A stretch of 19,153 bases of DNA from an uncultured Moraxellaceae bacterium (GTDB lineage: Bacteria > Pseudomonadota > Gammaproteobacteria > Pseudomonadales > Moraxellaceae): positions 1 to 19,153 of the forward strand of contig CALFYA010000382.1 of NCBI GenBank assembly GCA_937952925.1, written 5' to 3'. Both the position numbers and the translations under genes were made by a program. This document shows, one piece after another, positions 12,946 to 19,153 of the stretch. The notes under the pieces are model-generated. The model made no database searches, was not told where the DNA came from, and worked only from the letters and a program-made list of their open reading frames with translations. The number at the start of each line of letters is the position of its first letter. Positions within the stretch are counted from its first letter, which is position 1.

Positions 12946-15063
12946 ATGCAACCCCCAGTTTTTGAATCCGCAACTTCTCATCGCCGTGTGCGTCGAGCCA
13001 AACACTGGTGGATTTGGCTCCCCTTGGTGAGCGCCTTGGCATCACCTGTTGCCTTAGCACAAACATGGAAAATCAACCTGCGCGATGCCGATATCACCGC
13101 TTTTATTGGTGAAGTCGCCGATATCACGGGTAAAAATTTCGTGGTTGATCCACGCGTGAAGGGCAATATCACGGTCATTTCCAACAAAGCACTCACCCGT
13201 GATCAGGTGTATGAGTTGTTTATGGGCGTGATGAACGTCAATGGGGTGGTGGCAGTCCCCTCTGGCTCTACCGTCAAGCTTGTCCCCGATGTCAACGCGA
13301 AGCAGGCCGGTGTAGCGTTTGATTTGCGCCAACGTGCACGCGGTGATCAAGTGGTGACACGGGTCATTTGGCTCGACAACACCAACCCCAATGATTTGAT
13401 TCCTGCCATTCGTCCTTTGATGCCACAGTTTGCCCATTTGGCTGCTGTACCTGGCACCAATGCCTTGATTGTGTCTGATCGTGCCGACGGCATCAATCAA
13501 CTCGAAGCCTTGGTCAAAACCCTTGATGGCGGGGATCAAGACAAACTAGAGATTATTTCGCTCAAACATAGCCAAGCCGAAGAAATCATCACCCTTGTAG
13601 AAGCCATGAGTTCGACCTCGCCCAACAAAGATGTGCGAGGATCAAGAGTGCGAGTGATTGCCGACAATCGCAGTAATCGGTTGTTGGTCAAAGGTGATGT
13701 GCGCAGTCGTGAGCGGATTCGCAAACTGATCAAAGAGCTGGATGTGGCTCCTGCGGAGCGTTTAGGTGGTTTACGGGTGTTTCGCCTACAGCATGCCAGT
13801 GCCAAAAATTTGGCCGAGATGTTGCAGGGCTTGATGAGTAACGCCTCCTTGGTGAGCAGTGCGCCAAGCGGTAGCTTAACTGCTAGTGGGGGGCTCAGTA
13901 GCGGCAATACGTCGGGTGGTAGTGCTAATACATCAAACAGTAATACCAGTACATCAAGCGGTTCATCATCCGGCAGTTCAAGCAGTTCAGCATCTGGTAG
14001 CAACAATAAAGGCAGTTTTGGTGTCAGTATTATTGCCGATGAAAGCCAAAATGCTTTGGTGGTCAAAGCGGATCCTGCACTGATGCGCGAAATAGAATCC
14101 GCCATCAAGCAGCTTGATGTACGCCGTACCCAAGTCTTGATTCAGGCCGCAATTGTGGAAGTCTCTGGGGGTAATTTGGATCAACTGGGGGTGCAGTGGG
14201 CGCTTGGTAATGCCAGTACGGGTGTTGGTATGATCAATTTTAATAATGTGGGCACCAGTGTGGCCAACTTATATGCCGCAGTCGCCAGCAACAATCCCTC
14301 GTTGGCATCGGGTTTATCGGGTGCATTGATCGGGATTGGTGCGAGTAAAACCAGTAGTGATGGGCAAACCAGTTTTTATGGTGCAATTTTGCAAGCCCTC
14401 AAAACCACCTCACAGGCCAATTTGTTGTCGGTGCCTTCGATCATGACCCTCGACAATGAAGAAGCCAATATTTTGGTGGGGCAAAACGTTCCCTTTATTA
14501 CGGGTTCCTCAACGACCAGTTCAGGCGGAACCAGCAATCCCTTTACCACCATCGAACGTCAAGATATTGGGATTAGTCTCAAAGTGATTCCACATGTGGG
14601 TGATGGCGGCTCGGTGCGTTTGGAGGTGGCTCAAGAGGTATCATCATTGGTGCCCGCCACATCGAGTATTAAATCAGCGGATTTGATCACCAATAAACGA
14701 TTGATCAAAACAACAATTTTGGCAGATGATCAACAAACTATTGCACTTGGTGGTCTGATTCAGGATGATAGTACCCAATCATTGAGCCAAGTACCCGGTT
14801 TAGGTCGTTTGCCATTGATTGGAGGCTTATTTCGCTCCAAGAGCAATGAACAAACCAAACGCAACCTGTTGGTGTTTTTACAGCCCACCATTTTGCGTGG
14901 TAACGAAGGTGTGCGGGAGTTGACACAATCTCGTTACAATCAGATTCGTACCTTGCAGCTGCGACTAGATCAAAAAGGAGATTTTAGTCGCTTGCCAACC
15001 GAGTTGGCTGAGGTGTATAGCCCAGTTCTACCTGATGCACCGACCCCCAAAGCCAAGCAATAG
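12946..15063 (+). CDS. gspD: Type II secretion system secretin
   Basis: GspD forms the multimeric outer-membrane channel through which folded proteins leave the periplasm. The 705-residue precursor has a signal peptide with a probable cleavage after ALA (residue 38). The N0 domain starts at TWKINLRDADITAFIGEVAD, followed by N1-N3 repeats, the secretin core with the family-typical VPGLGRLPLIGGLFRS (about residue 615 onward), and a C-terminal S-like tail that may bind a pilotin. Residues about 304-356 form an almost pure Ser/Gly/Asn/Thr insert inside N3, longer than usual. The ATG at 12946 follows GGAG by 8 nt; a TTG at 12943 is a poorer choice. The stop lies 8 nt before the FHA gene. The other gsp genes (E to M) are not in this window, so the system is split on the chromosome. 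Confidence 0.96.
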   Translation: MQPPVFESATSHRRVRRAKHWWIWLPLVSALASPVALAQTWKINLRDADITAFIGEVADITGKNFVVDPRVKGNITVISNKALTRDQVYELFMGVMNVNGVVAVPSGSTVKLVPDVNAKQAGVAFDLRQRARGDQVVTRVIWLDNTNPNDLIPAIRPLMPQFAHLAAVPGTNALIVSDRADGINQLEALVKTLDGGDQDKLEIISLKHSQAEEIITLVEAMSSTSPNKDVRGSRVRVIADNRSNRLLVKGDVRSRERIRKLIKELDVAPAERLGGLRVFRLQHASAKNLAEMLQGLMSNASLVSSAPSGSLTASGGLSSGNTSGGSANTSNSNTSTSSGSSSGSSSSSASGSNNKGSFGVSIIADESQNALVVKADPALMREIESAIKQLDVRRTQVLIQAAIVEVSGGNLDQLGVQWALGNASTGVGMINFNNVGTSVANLYAAVASNNPSLASGLSGALIGIGASKTSSDGQTSFYGAILQALKTTSQANLLSVPSIMTLDNEEANILVGQNVPFITGSSTTSSGGTSNPFTTIERQDIGISLKVIPHVGDGGSVRLEVAQEVSSLVPATSSIKSADLITNKRLIKTTILADDQQTIALGGLIQDDSTQSLSQVPGLGRLPLIGGLFRSKSNEQTKRNLLVFLQPTILRGNEGVRELTQSRYNQIRTLQLRLDQKGDFSRLPTELAEVYSPVLPDAPTPKAKQ

Positions 15064-15071
15064 AGGACGTT

Positions 15072-16034
15072 ATGCTTAAGCTTCAGTTTGCCGACAACCG
15101 ACAAGCCTCATTCTGGATTGTGGATGAGAACTTTGGACTTGGCAGTGATATCAAAAATCAGATGGTGATTAAAGACGACCAAATTCGTCCCTTTCATGCC
15201 ACCATCAACCAAAAAAATAGTCGTCTGTTTATCAATCCTTGCGATGCTCAGGCGGTGATTGCCGTCAATGGTTCCCGTGTGATGGAAGCCACCGAAATTG
15301 TGGTGGGGGATGTCATTCATCTGGGTAATATCGAGCTACGCTTGATTGATCCTGCGCGCCAACATGCACGCAACCCTGCATTGGATAAGCCTGCCCAAAA
15401 AATGGCTGATGTCACTTCATGGCAGCTCAAAGCCATGACAGGGCCACTGGCAGGTAAGTTGATCAATATTGACAGCACCAAGGTGGTTGGACGCGACCCC
15501 ACCGCAGATATTGTGATTAATGGCGGCCATATTTCGCGTCGACATGCTGAGTTTTTGTTGCGTGATGCACAGCTGTGGGTGCGTGATCTCAATTCCTCCA
15601 ACGGCACCTATGTCAACAATCGCCGCACGGAAGAGCAGCCTTTGTATCTCGGTGATGAAGTCAAGTTTGATGCAGTGATTTTCCGTGTAGTGGTCGGCAA
15701 AGCACCCCCCAAAGGCAAAGAAGCGGGTGCACCACCCCCTGATTTGGGCATGGATAAAACCCAATTCCGTCCGGCACTCAATATTCCGATTGCGGGGCGT
15801 CCGGCTGATATATCTAAGCCAAACATCCCCACAGCACCGACACCTGCCCCCATGCCGCGCCCTCATGAGCCGATGCCCTCATTATCAGTGCCATCAGCAC
15901 CCTCACCAGCGCCAGCACCCACACCCACCAGTGCTCCAGACCCTCAAGGGATGAAAATCTCTCCATTGCTGTTGGTTACGATGGTGGTGATTTTGGCCTT
16001 GTTGGTGGGTTTGGTTGTGCTGGGATTGTCATAA
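15072..16034 (+). CDS. Tail-anchored protein with two FHA domains
   Basis: FHA domains bind phosphothreonine peptides. The 320-residue protein has a degenerate FHA-like first domain (residues 1-95: it keeps the PFHA histidine and NG but has GSD where GRD is expected) and a complete second one (about 112-205) with GRDPTADIVINGGHISRRHA and DLNSSNGTYVN, so the phosphate-binding Arg, Ser and Asn are present. A Pro-rich linker of about 80 residues follows, then one membrane helix at the very C-terminus (about 296-319: SPLLLVTMVVILALLVGLVV). The protein is therefore cytoplasmic and anchored in the inner membrane. AGAGGA precedes the ATG, and gspD ends 8 nt upstream, so co-transcription with the secretin is likely. 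The phosphorylated partner and any link to secretion are unknown. No kinase gene is in the window. Confidence 0.85.
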   Translation: MLKLQFADNRQASFWIVDENFGLGSDIKNQMVIKDDQIRPFHATINQKNSRLFINPCDAQAVIAVNGSRVMEATEIVVGDVIHLGNIELRLIDPARQHARNPALDKPAQKMADVTSWQLKAMTGPLAGKLINIDSTKVVGRDPTADIVINGGHISRRHAEFLLRDAQLWVRDLNSSNGTYVNNRRTEEQPLYLGDEVKFDAVIFRVVVGKAPPKGKEAGAPPPDLGMDKTQFRPALNIPIAGRPADISKPNIPTAPTPAPMPRPHEPMPSLSVPSAPSPAPAPTPTSAPDPQGMKISPLLLVTMVVILALLVGLVVLGLS

Positions 16035-16046
16035 GGGTTGATCACC

Positions 16047-16706
16047 ATGGCGGTAAACAACTGGCGTGATTATTCAGTGTTACTGTTTGATCTAGATGGA
16101 ACGCTGGTTGACTCTGCCGCTGATATTCATCGTAGCCTAAATCTGGCACTGCATGATTTGGGGCTGCCTGTTGTCACTGGACAACAGGTACGCACATGGG
16201 TTGGACGTGGCGCTGGCCGTTTGGTGCATTGTGTCATTGAGCATTTGCATCTGGCCGCGCATTGGCATGAGCCACTGCTCAAACAGTTTATGCAGCGTTA
16301 CCAAGCCGAAGTCTGCGTCGATAGTGAACTATACGATGGGGTATTGGCATTCTTAGATGCAGCCAAAGCACAAGGTTGTCAGTTGGCCTGTATCACCAAT
16401 AAGCCGTACCAACCGGCGCGTGATTTGCTGGCTGCGTTGGACTTGTTGCCATATTTTAGTCTGCTGCTTGGTGGCGACAGTTTGGATCATCGTAAACCAC
16501 ATCCTGCCCCCATTTTGCATGCTTTACAGTATTACCGAGTCGATGCTCCGCAGGCACTGATGATTGGCGACTCTCGCAACGATGTTGAAGCTGCTCATGC
16601 TGCAGGGGTGGCCTGTGTTGTACTGACCTATGGCTATAATCACGGTGAACCGATTACGCTGTGTCAGCCTGATCTAATACTTGATTCACTGCGCGAATTG
16701 CTTTAG
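16047..16706 (+). CDS. gph: Phosphoglycolate phosphatase, HAD superfamily
   Basis: Gph removes phosphate from 2-phosphoglycolate, which arises from repair of oxidised DNA ends. The 219-residue protein is a class IA HAD hydrolase: motif I is VLLFDLDGTLVDS with nucleophile D15 and D17, motif II is CITNKP, a conserved Lys lies in DHRKPHPAP, and motif IV is MIGDSRNDVEAA. An alpha-helical cap sits between motifs I and II. Length and motif spacing fit Gph/MupP-like enzymes; because this family overlaps, MupP (MurNAc-6-phosphate phosphatase) remains an alternative. The ATG at 16047 is preceded by AAGGG at about 9 nt; a TTG at 16038 is less likely. It starts 12 nt after the FHA gene. Confidence 0.87.
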   Translation: MAVNNWRDYSVLLFDLDGTLVDSAADIHRSLNLALHDLGLPVVTGQQVRTWVGRGAGRLVHCVIEHLHLAAHWHEPLLKQFMQRYQAEVCVDSELYDGVLAFLDAAKAQGCQLACITNKPYQPARDLLAALDLLPYFSLLLGGDSLDHRKPHPAPILHALQYYRVDAPQALMIGDSRNDVEAAHAAGVACVVLTYGYNHGEPITLCQPDLILDSLRELL

Positions 16707-16740
16707 CTTTCTATATTCCAGCAAATATGTTGAGTGTGTC

Positions 16741-16779
16741 ATGCAGCATCAATACAGCGGTCTACGTTGGCGTCGCTAA
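16741..16779 (+). promoter_or_regulatory. Possible trpE leader peptide region
   Basis: A 12-codon open frame, MQHQYSGLRWRR, carries one Trp codon and ends 54 nt before trpE. GCTAAA (16775-16780) and TTTAGC (16792-16797) can pair across its stop, and AGCGG (16756-16760) can pair with CCGCT (16797-16801) instead, sharing one base. There is only one Trp codon, no T tract and no clear ribosome binding site, so this is a weak candidate for attenuation. Confidence 0.25.
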
Positions 16780-16833
16780 AAACAACCGTAATTTAGCCGC
16801 TTCGTCTTACCTATTTGTTTTGAGTGTTGTGCC

Positions 16834-18330
16834 ATGATGACCTTATCGCGTTTTAACGAGCTTGCTGCCGCAGGCTATACTCATATTCCCGTGTTTCGCC
16901 AACGCCTTGCCGATACCGATACGCCATTGGCGGTGTTTGCCCGTTTGCGTGAGCATGCGCCCGCTTATCTGTTTGAGTCGGTACAAGGCGGTGAGCGTTG
17001 GGGGCGTTACTCGATGATCGGCCTTGGTGCAGGTGTGATCCTGCAATACCAACAAGGCTGTATGACTGAGCAAACGGTGAGTGGTGCGATCGTTGAGCAT
17101 GCCTGCGCTGATCCCTTTGCCTTTATCCGCAGCTTTCAGCAGCGTTATCGGCTGCCGACGCAAGTCGATATCCCCGATTTGGCAGGGTTTAGTGGCGGGC
17201 TGATTGGCTATTTTGGCTATGACAGCGTGCGCTATATTGAGCCGAAACTCTCACACGTACCAGCATCCGACCCGATTGGGCTGCCGGATATTTGGTTGAC
17301 CTTGTCCCAGACGGTCGTGGTGTTTGACAATTTGCGCGACACCCTATCTTTGATTGTGCATGCCGATGTCAGCGACCCAGATGCCTATGCAACAGCAAAC
17401 GCGGCATTAGATCAGCTCGAGGCACAGCTCGCTGCGCCATTGCGTCTACACGCCACGCCGCATACGCCACCGCAATTTGTATCACAAACCGGTGAAGCAC
17501 GTTTTAAAGCCAGTGTCGAAGCGGTACAAGAGTACATCAAAGCAGGGGATGTGATGCAGGTGGTGCCCAGCCAGCGCATGAGTTCACCGTTTGATGGTGA
17601 TGCCTTGTCGGTCTATCGCGCACTACGGCATCTCAATCCATCGCCCTATTTATTTTTGCTGCAAGCACACACCCTCCAAGATCAGCAACCGTTTGCCTTG
17701 GTGGGATCATCGCCCGAAATCTTATCGCGGCTTGAGCATGGACAAGTCACCGTGCGTCCGATTGCAGGGACTCGTCCACGCGGCAAAACCCCCGAAGAAG
17801 ACTACGCCCTTGAGCAAGATTTACTCTCCGACGGTAAAGAAATCGCCGAGCATCTCATGTTGATCGATTTGGGACGCAATGACGTCGGTCGCGTCAGTCA
17901 GGTGGGCAAAGTGCGTGTGACCGAGCGGATGACCATTGAGCGTTATTCGCATGTCATGCATATCGTCTCCAACGTAGAAGGCGAAGTACGCGATGGCCTA
18001 GATGCATTAGATGTGTTTAAGGCCACCTTTCCAGCCGGTACATTGTCTGGCGCTCCCAAAATCCGTGCGATGGAAATCATCGACGAGCTTGAACCCGTCA
18101 AACGCGGCGTATTTGGTGGGGCAGTGGGCTATTTGGGCTGGCATGGTGAAATGGATACCGCCATTGCGATTCGTACTGGAGTGATTCGAGAGGGTCAAAT
18201 CCATGTACAAGCAGGTGCGGGTGTGGTTGCCGATTCTGTGCCTGCAAGTGAATGGAACGAAACCCTCATCAAGGCGCGTGCGGTGATGCGAGCGGTTGAA
18301 TTATCGGCAAATGGACTACAGTTTGCCTAA
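16834..18330 (+). CDS. trpE: Anthranilate synthase component I
   Basis: TrpE, with the glutaminase subunit TrpG, converts chorismate and glutamine to anthranilate, the first step of tryptophan synthesis in the cytoplasm. The 498-residue length is typical. The Trp-feedback pocket motifs LFES (residues 46-49) and NPSPY (268-272) are present, so end-product inhibition is expected. The catalytic chorismate-binding domain shows PIAGTRPRGKTPEED, LIDLGRNDVGRV, GTLSGAPKIRAMEIIDELEP and a C-terminal QAGAGVVADSVPASEW. There is no glutaminase domain, so TrpG must be encoded elsewhere; trpG is not next to it here, as in Acinetobacter and Pseudomonas. Two ATGs are adjacent, at 16834 and 16837. A 127-nt gap separates it from gph, and no intrinsic terminator is evident after its stop. 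Confidence 0.97.
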   Translation: MMTLSRFNELAAAGYTHIPVFRQRLADTDTPLAVFARLREHAPAYLFESVQGGERWGRYSMIGLGAGVILQYQQGCMTEQTVSGAIVEHACADPFAFIRSFQQRYRLPTQVDIPDLAGFSGGLIGYFGYDSVRYIEPKLSHVPASDPIGLPDIWLTLSQTVVVFDNLRDTLSLIVHADVSDPDAYATANAALDQLEAQLAAPLRLHATPHTPPQFVSQTGEARFKASVEAVQEYIKAGDVMQVVPSQRMSSPFDGDALSVYRALRHLNPSPYLFLLQAHTLQDQQPFALVGSSPEILSRLEHGQVTVRPIAGTRPRGKTPEEDYALEQDLLSDGKEIAEHLMLIDLGRNDVGRVSQVGKVRVTERMTIERYSHVMHIVSNVEGEVRDGLDALDVFKATFPAGTLSGAPKIRAMEIIDELEPVKRGVFGGAVGYLGWHGEMDTAIAIRTGVIREGQIHVQAGAGVVADSVPASEWNETLIKARAVMRAVELSANGLQFA

Positions 18331-18349
18331 AAAAAGCACAATTTAGGGC

Positions 18350-18377
18350 TTGCGTGGTGGTTGGTTTCTGTTACACT
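18350..18377 (+). promoter_or_regulatory. Promoter of the tRNA-tuf operon, stringent type
   Basis: TTGCGT (18350-18355) and TACACT (18372-18377), 16 nt apart, are followed by the GC-rich discriminator GGCCGCCGC. A short spacer and a GC-rich discriminator are typical of promoters of stable RNA under stringent control. The first tRNA begins about 26 nt after the expected start. Confidence 0.7.
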
Positions 18378-18409
18378 GGCCGCCGCTTCGACGTTAGGTC
18401 GCATGAAAT

Positions 18410-18485
<76 letters not shown>

Positions 18486-18565
18486 TTTGATCAATAAAAC
18501 AACGTTCAAAGCAAGTAAGCTTGACAGTTCAGTAAAATTTACTAGAATTGTCGGTCTTACGGATC

Positions 18566-18649
18566 GGTGGGGTTGGGGAGCGGTCAAACCCAACAGACTG
18601 TAACTCTGTCGCGAAAGCTTCGAAGGTTCGAATCCTTCCCCCACCACCA
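18566..18649 (+). tRNA. tyrU: tRNA-Tyr(GUA)
   Basis: Acceptor GGTGGGG/CCCCACC, anticodon stem ACAGA/TCTGT with loop CTGTAAC (anticodon GTA), a long class II variable arm (GCGAAAGCTTC region) and T arm GAAGG/CCTTC with TTCGAAT. The long variable arm is expected for bacterial tRNA-Tyr. CCA is encoded. Confidence 0.97.
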
Positions 18650-18686
18650 TATATGATCTTCGGATCAAATCGCGCAGCGATGCTGT

Positions 18687-18762
18687 GCGGGAGTAGCTCA
18701 ATTGGTAGAGCGTCAGCCTTCCAAGCTGAATGTCGCGAGTTCGATTCTCGTCTCCCGCTCCA
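18687..18762 (+). tRNA. glyT: tRNA-Gly(UCC)
   Basis: Acceptor GCGGGAG/CTCCCGC, D arm GCTC/GAGC, anticodon stem TCAGC/GCTGA with loop CTTCCAA (anticodon TCC), T arm GCGAG/CTCGT with TTCGATT; discriminator T and encoded CCA. It starts 37 nt after tRNA-Tyr. Confidence 0.97.
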
Positions 18763-18783
18763 TATAGTGCGATCAACCCCATT

Positions 18784-18858
<75 letters not shown>

Positions 18859-18889
18859 GATTCGGAAAGATTGAAAAATCTTCCAAAAC

Positions 18890-18919
18890 AGCGGGCACTT
18901 GTGCCTGCTTGTGTTTTTT
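18890..18919 (+). terminator. Terminator-like hairpin between the tRNA cluster and tuf
   Basis: AGCGGGCA (18890-18897) pairs with TGCCTGCT (18902-18909), with one G-U pair, closed by a CTTG tetraloop, and is followed by TGTGTTTTTT. It has the form of an intrinsic terminator or attenuator that could lower tuf expression relative to the tRNAs. A second stem follows at 18923-18943. Confidence 0.6.
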
Positions 18920-18922
18920 GGC

Positions 18923-18943
18923 GGTATTGCGGCAAGCAATGCC
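18923..18943 (+). promoter_or_regulatory. Second hairpin in the tuf leader
   Basis: GGTATTGC (18923-18930) pairs with GCAATGCC (18936-18943), with one G-U pair, around GGCAA. It lies between the terminator-like hairpin and the tuf ribosome binding site. It has no T tract, so a processing site or leader structure is more likely than a terminator. Confidence 0.4.
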
Positions 18944-18995
18944 ACTTCGATTAAGCGTCAGCTGGTACCCACCGGCGTGAACGAGGAAGATCATC

Positions 18996-19153
18996 ATGGC
19001 GAAGGCCAAGTTTGAACGTAATAAGCCGCACGTGAACGTCGGCACCATCGGTCACGTTGACCACGGTAAAACCACCCTGACTGCTGCAATCAGCTTGATC
19101 TGCGCAAAAACCTACGGTGGCGAAGTCAAAGCGTTGAACGAAATTGACTCCGC
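18996..19153 (+). CDS. tuf: Elongation factor Tu, first 52 codons (3' end outside window)
   Basis: EF-Tu delivers aminoacyl-tRNA to the ribosome as a GTP complex. Only the N-terminus is present: MAKAKFERNKPHVNVGTIGH with the G1 P-loop GHVDHGKTT and then TYGGEVKALNEIDSA. The P-loop is intact. The ATG follows GAGGAAG by a good distance. It lies downstream of four tRNAs in the tufB arrangement. The sequence closely resembles Acinetobacter EF-Tu as I remember it, one of the best taxonomic hints in the window. The remaining ~340 residues lie beyond base 19153. Confidence 0.97.
   Translation, partial: MAKAKFERNKPHVNVGTIGHVDHGKTTLTAAISLICAKTYGGEVKALNEIDS

Noticed and set aside
13536..14108. 190-codon minus-strand frame opposite gspD
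   Set aside because: It is a shadow of the Ser/Gly-rich insert and flanking secretin codons, with no ribosome binding site and no recognisable domain.
16727..16837. 36-codon frame ending over the trpE start
   Set aside because: It overlaps the trpE ATG but has no Trp codon, no ribosome binding site and no recognisable sequence; coupling to trpE is not supported.

Overview
The window looks like chromosomal DNA of a gammaproteobacterium close to Acinetobacter (Moraxellaceae), but with roughly balanced GC rather than the AT-rich base composition of most Acinetobacter. This assignment is an inference. It rests on the start of EF-Tu, on a luxI/rsaM-type/luxR cassette whose lux box resembles that of abaI, on the gspN-gspC-gspD arrangement, and on the absence of any LexA-type box in front of uvrA. 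No phage, insertion sequence, CRISPR array or rRNA is visible.

Layout. Bases 1-2325 (+) hold the 3' part of waaA (Kdo transferase), rsmE (16S rRNA methyltransferase) and an unrecognised protein coupled to rsmE. On the minus strand follow an MscS-type channel gene (2322-3371), a 376-bp non-coding stretch with several small hairpins, a LuxI-type acyl-homoserine lactone synthase gene (3748-4326) and an RsaM-type regulator gene (4491-4946). A LuxR-type receptor gene (5150-5860) reads the other way. uvrA (minus) comes next. It diverges from a YajR-like MFS transporter gene, followed by ssb and an H-NS family gene. From 11290 a type II secretion segment, gspN-gspC-gspD, runs into a tail-anchored FHA-domain gene and gph. 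trpE follows, then the tRNA cluster Thr(UGU)-Tyr(GUA)-Gly(UCC)-Thr(GGU) and the first 52 codons of tuf, the same order as thrU-tyrU-glyT-thrT-tufB of E. coli.

How the parts work together. The most regulated part is the quorum-sensing island. A perfect 20-bp lux box lies 75 nt upstream of luxI. A second box, matching 13 of the 16 core positions in the same orientation, lies 58 nt upstream of the rsaM-type gene, in the intergenic region shared with luxR. The layout suggests that LuxR plus signal activates both the synthase and its presumed brake. Further palindromes lie in the luxR leader. Downstream of luxI, four short hairpins with conserved outer sequence and compensating stem changes form a degenerate repeat array that I cannot assign to a known family; it is the best candidate here for something undescribed. 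The rest is mostly housekeeping: DNA repair and replication (uvrA, ssb), nucleoid organisation (H-NS), envelope and secretion (waaA, gspNCD), tryptophan synthesis and translation.
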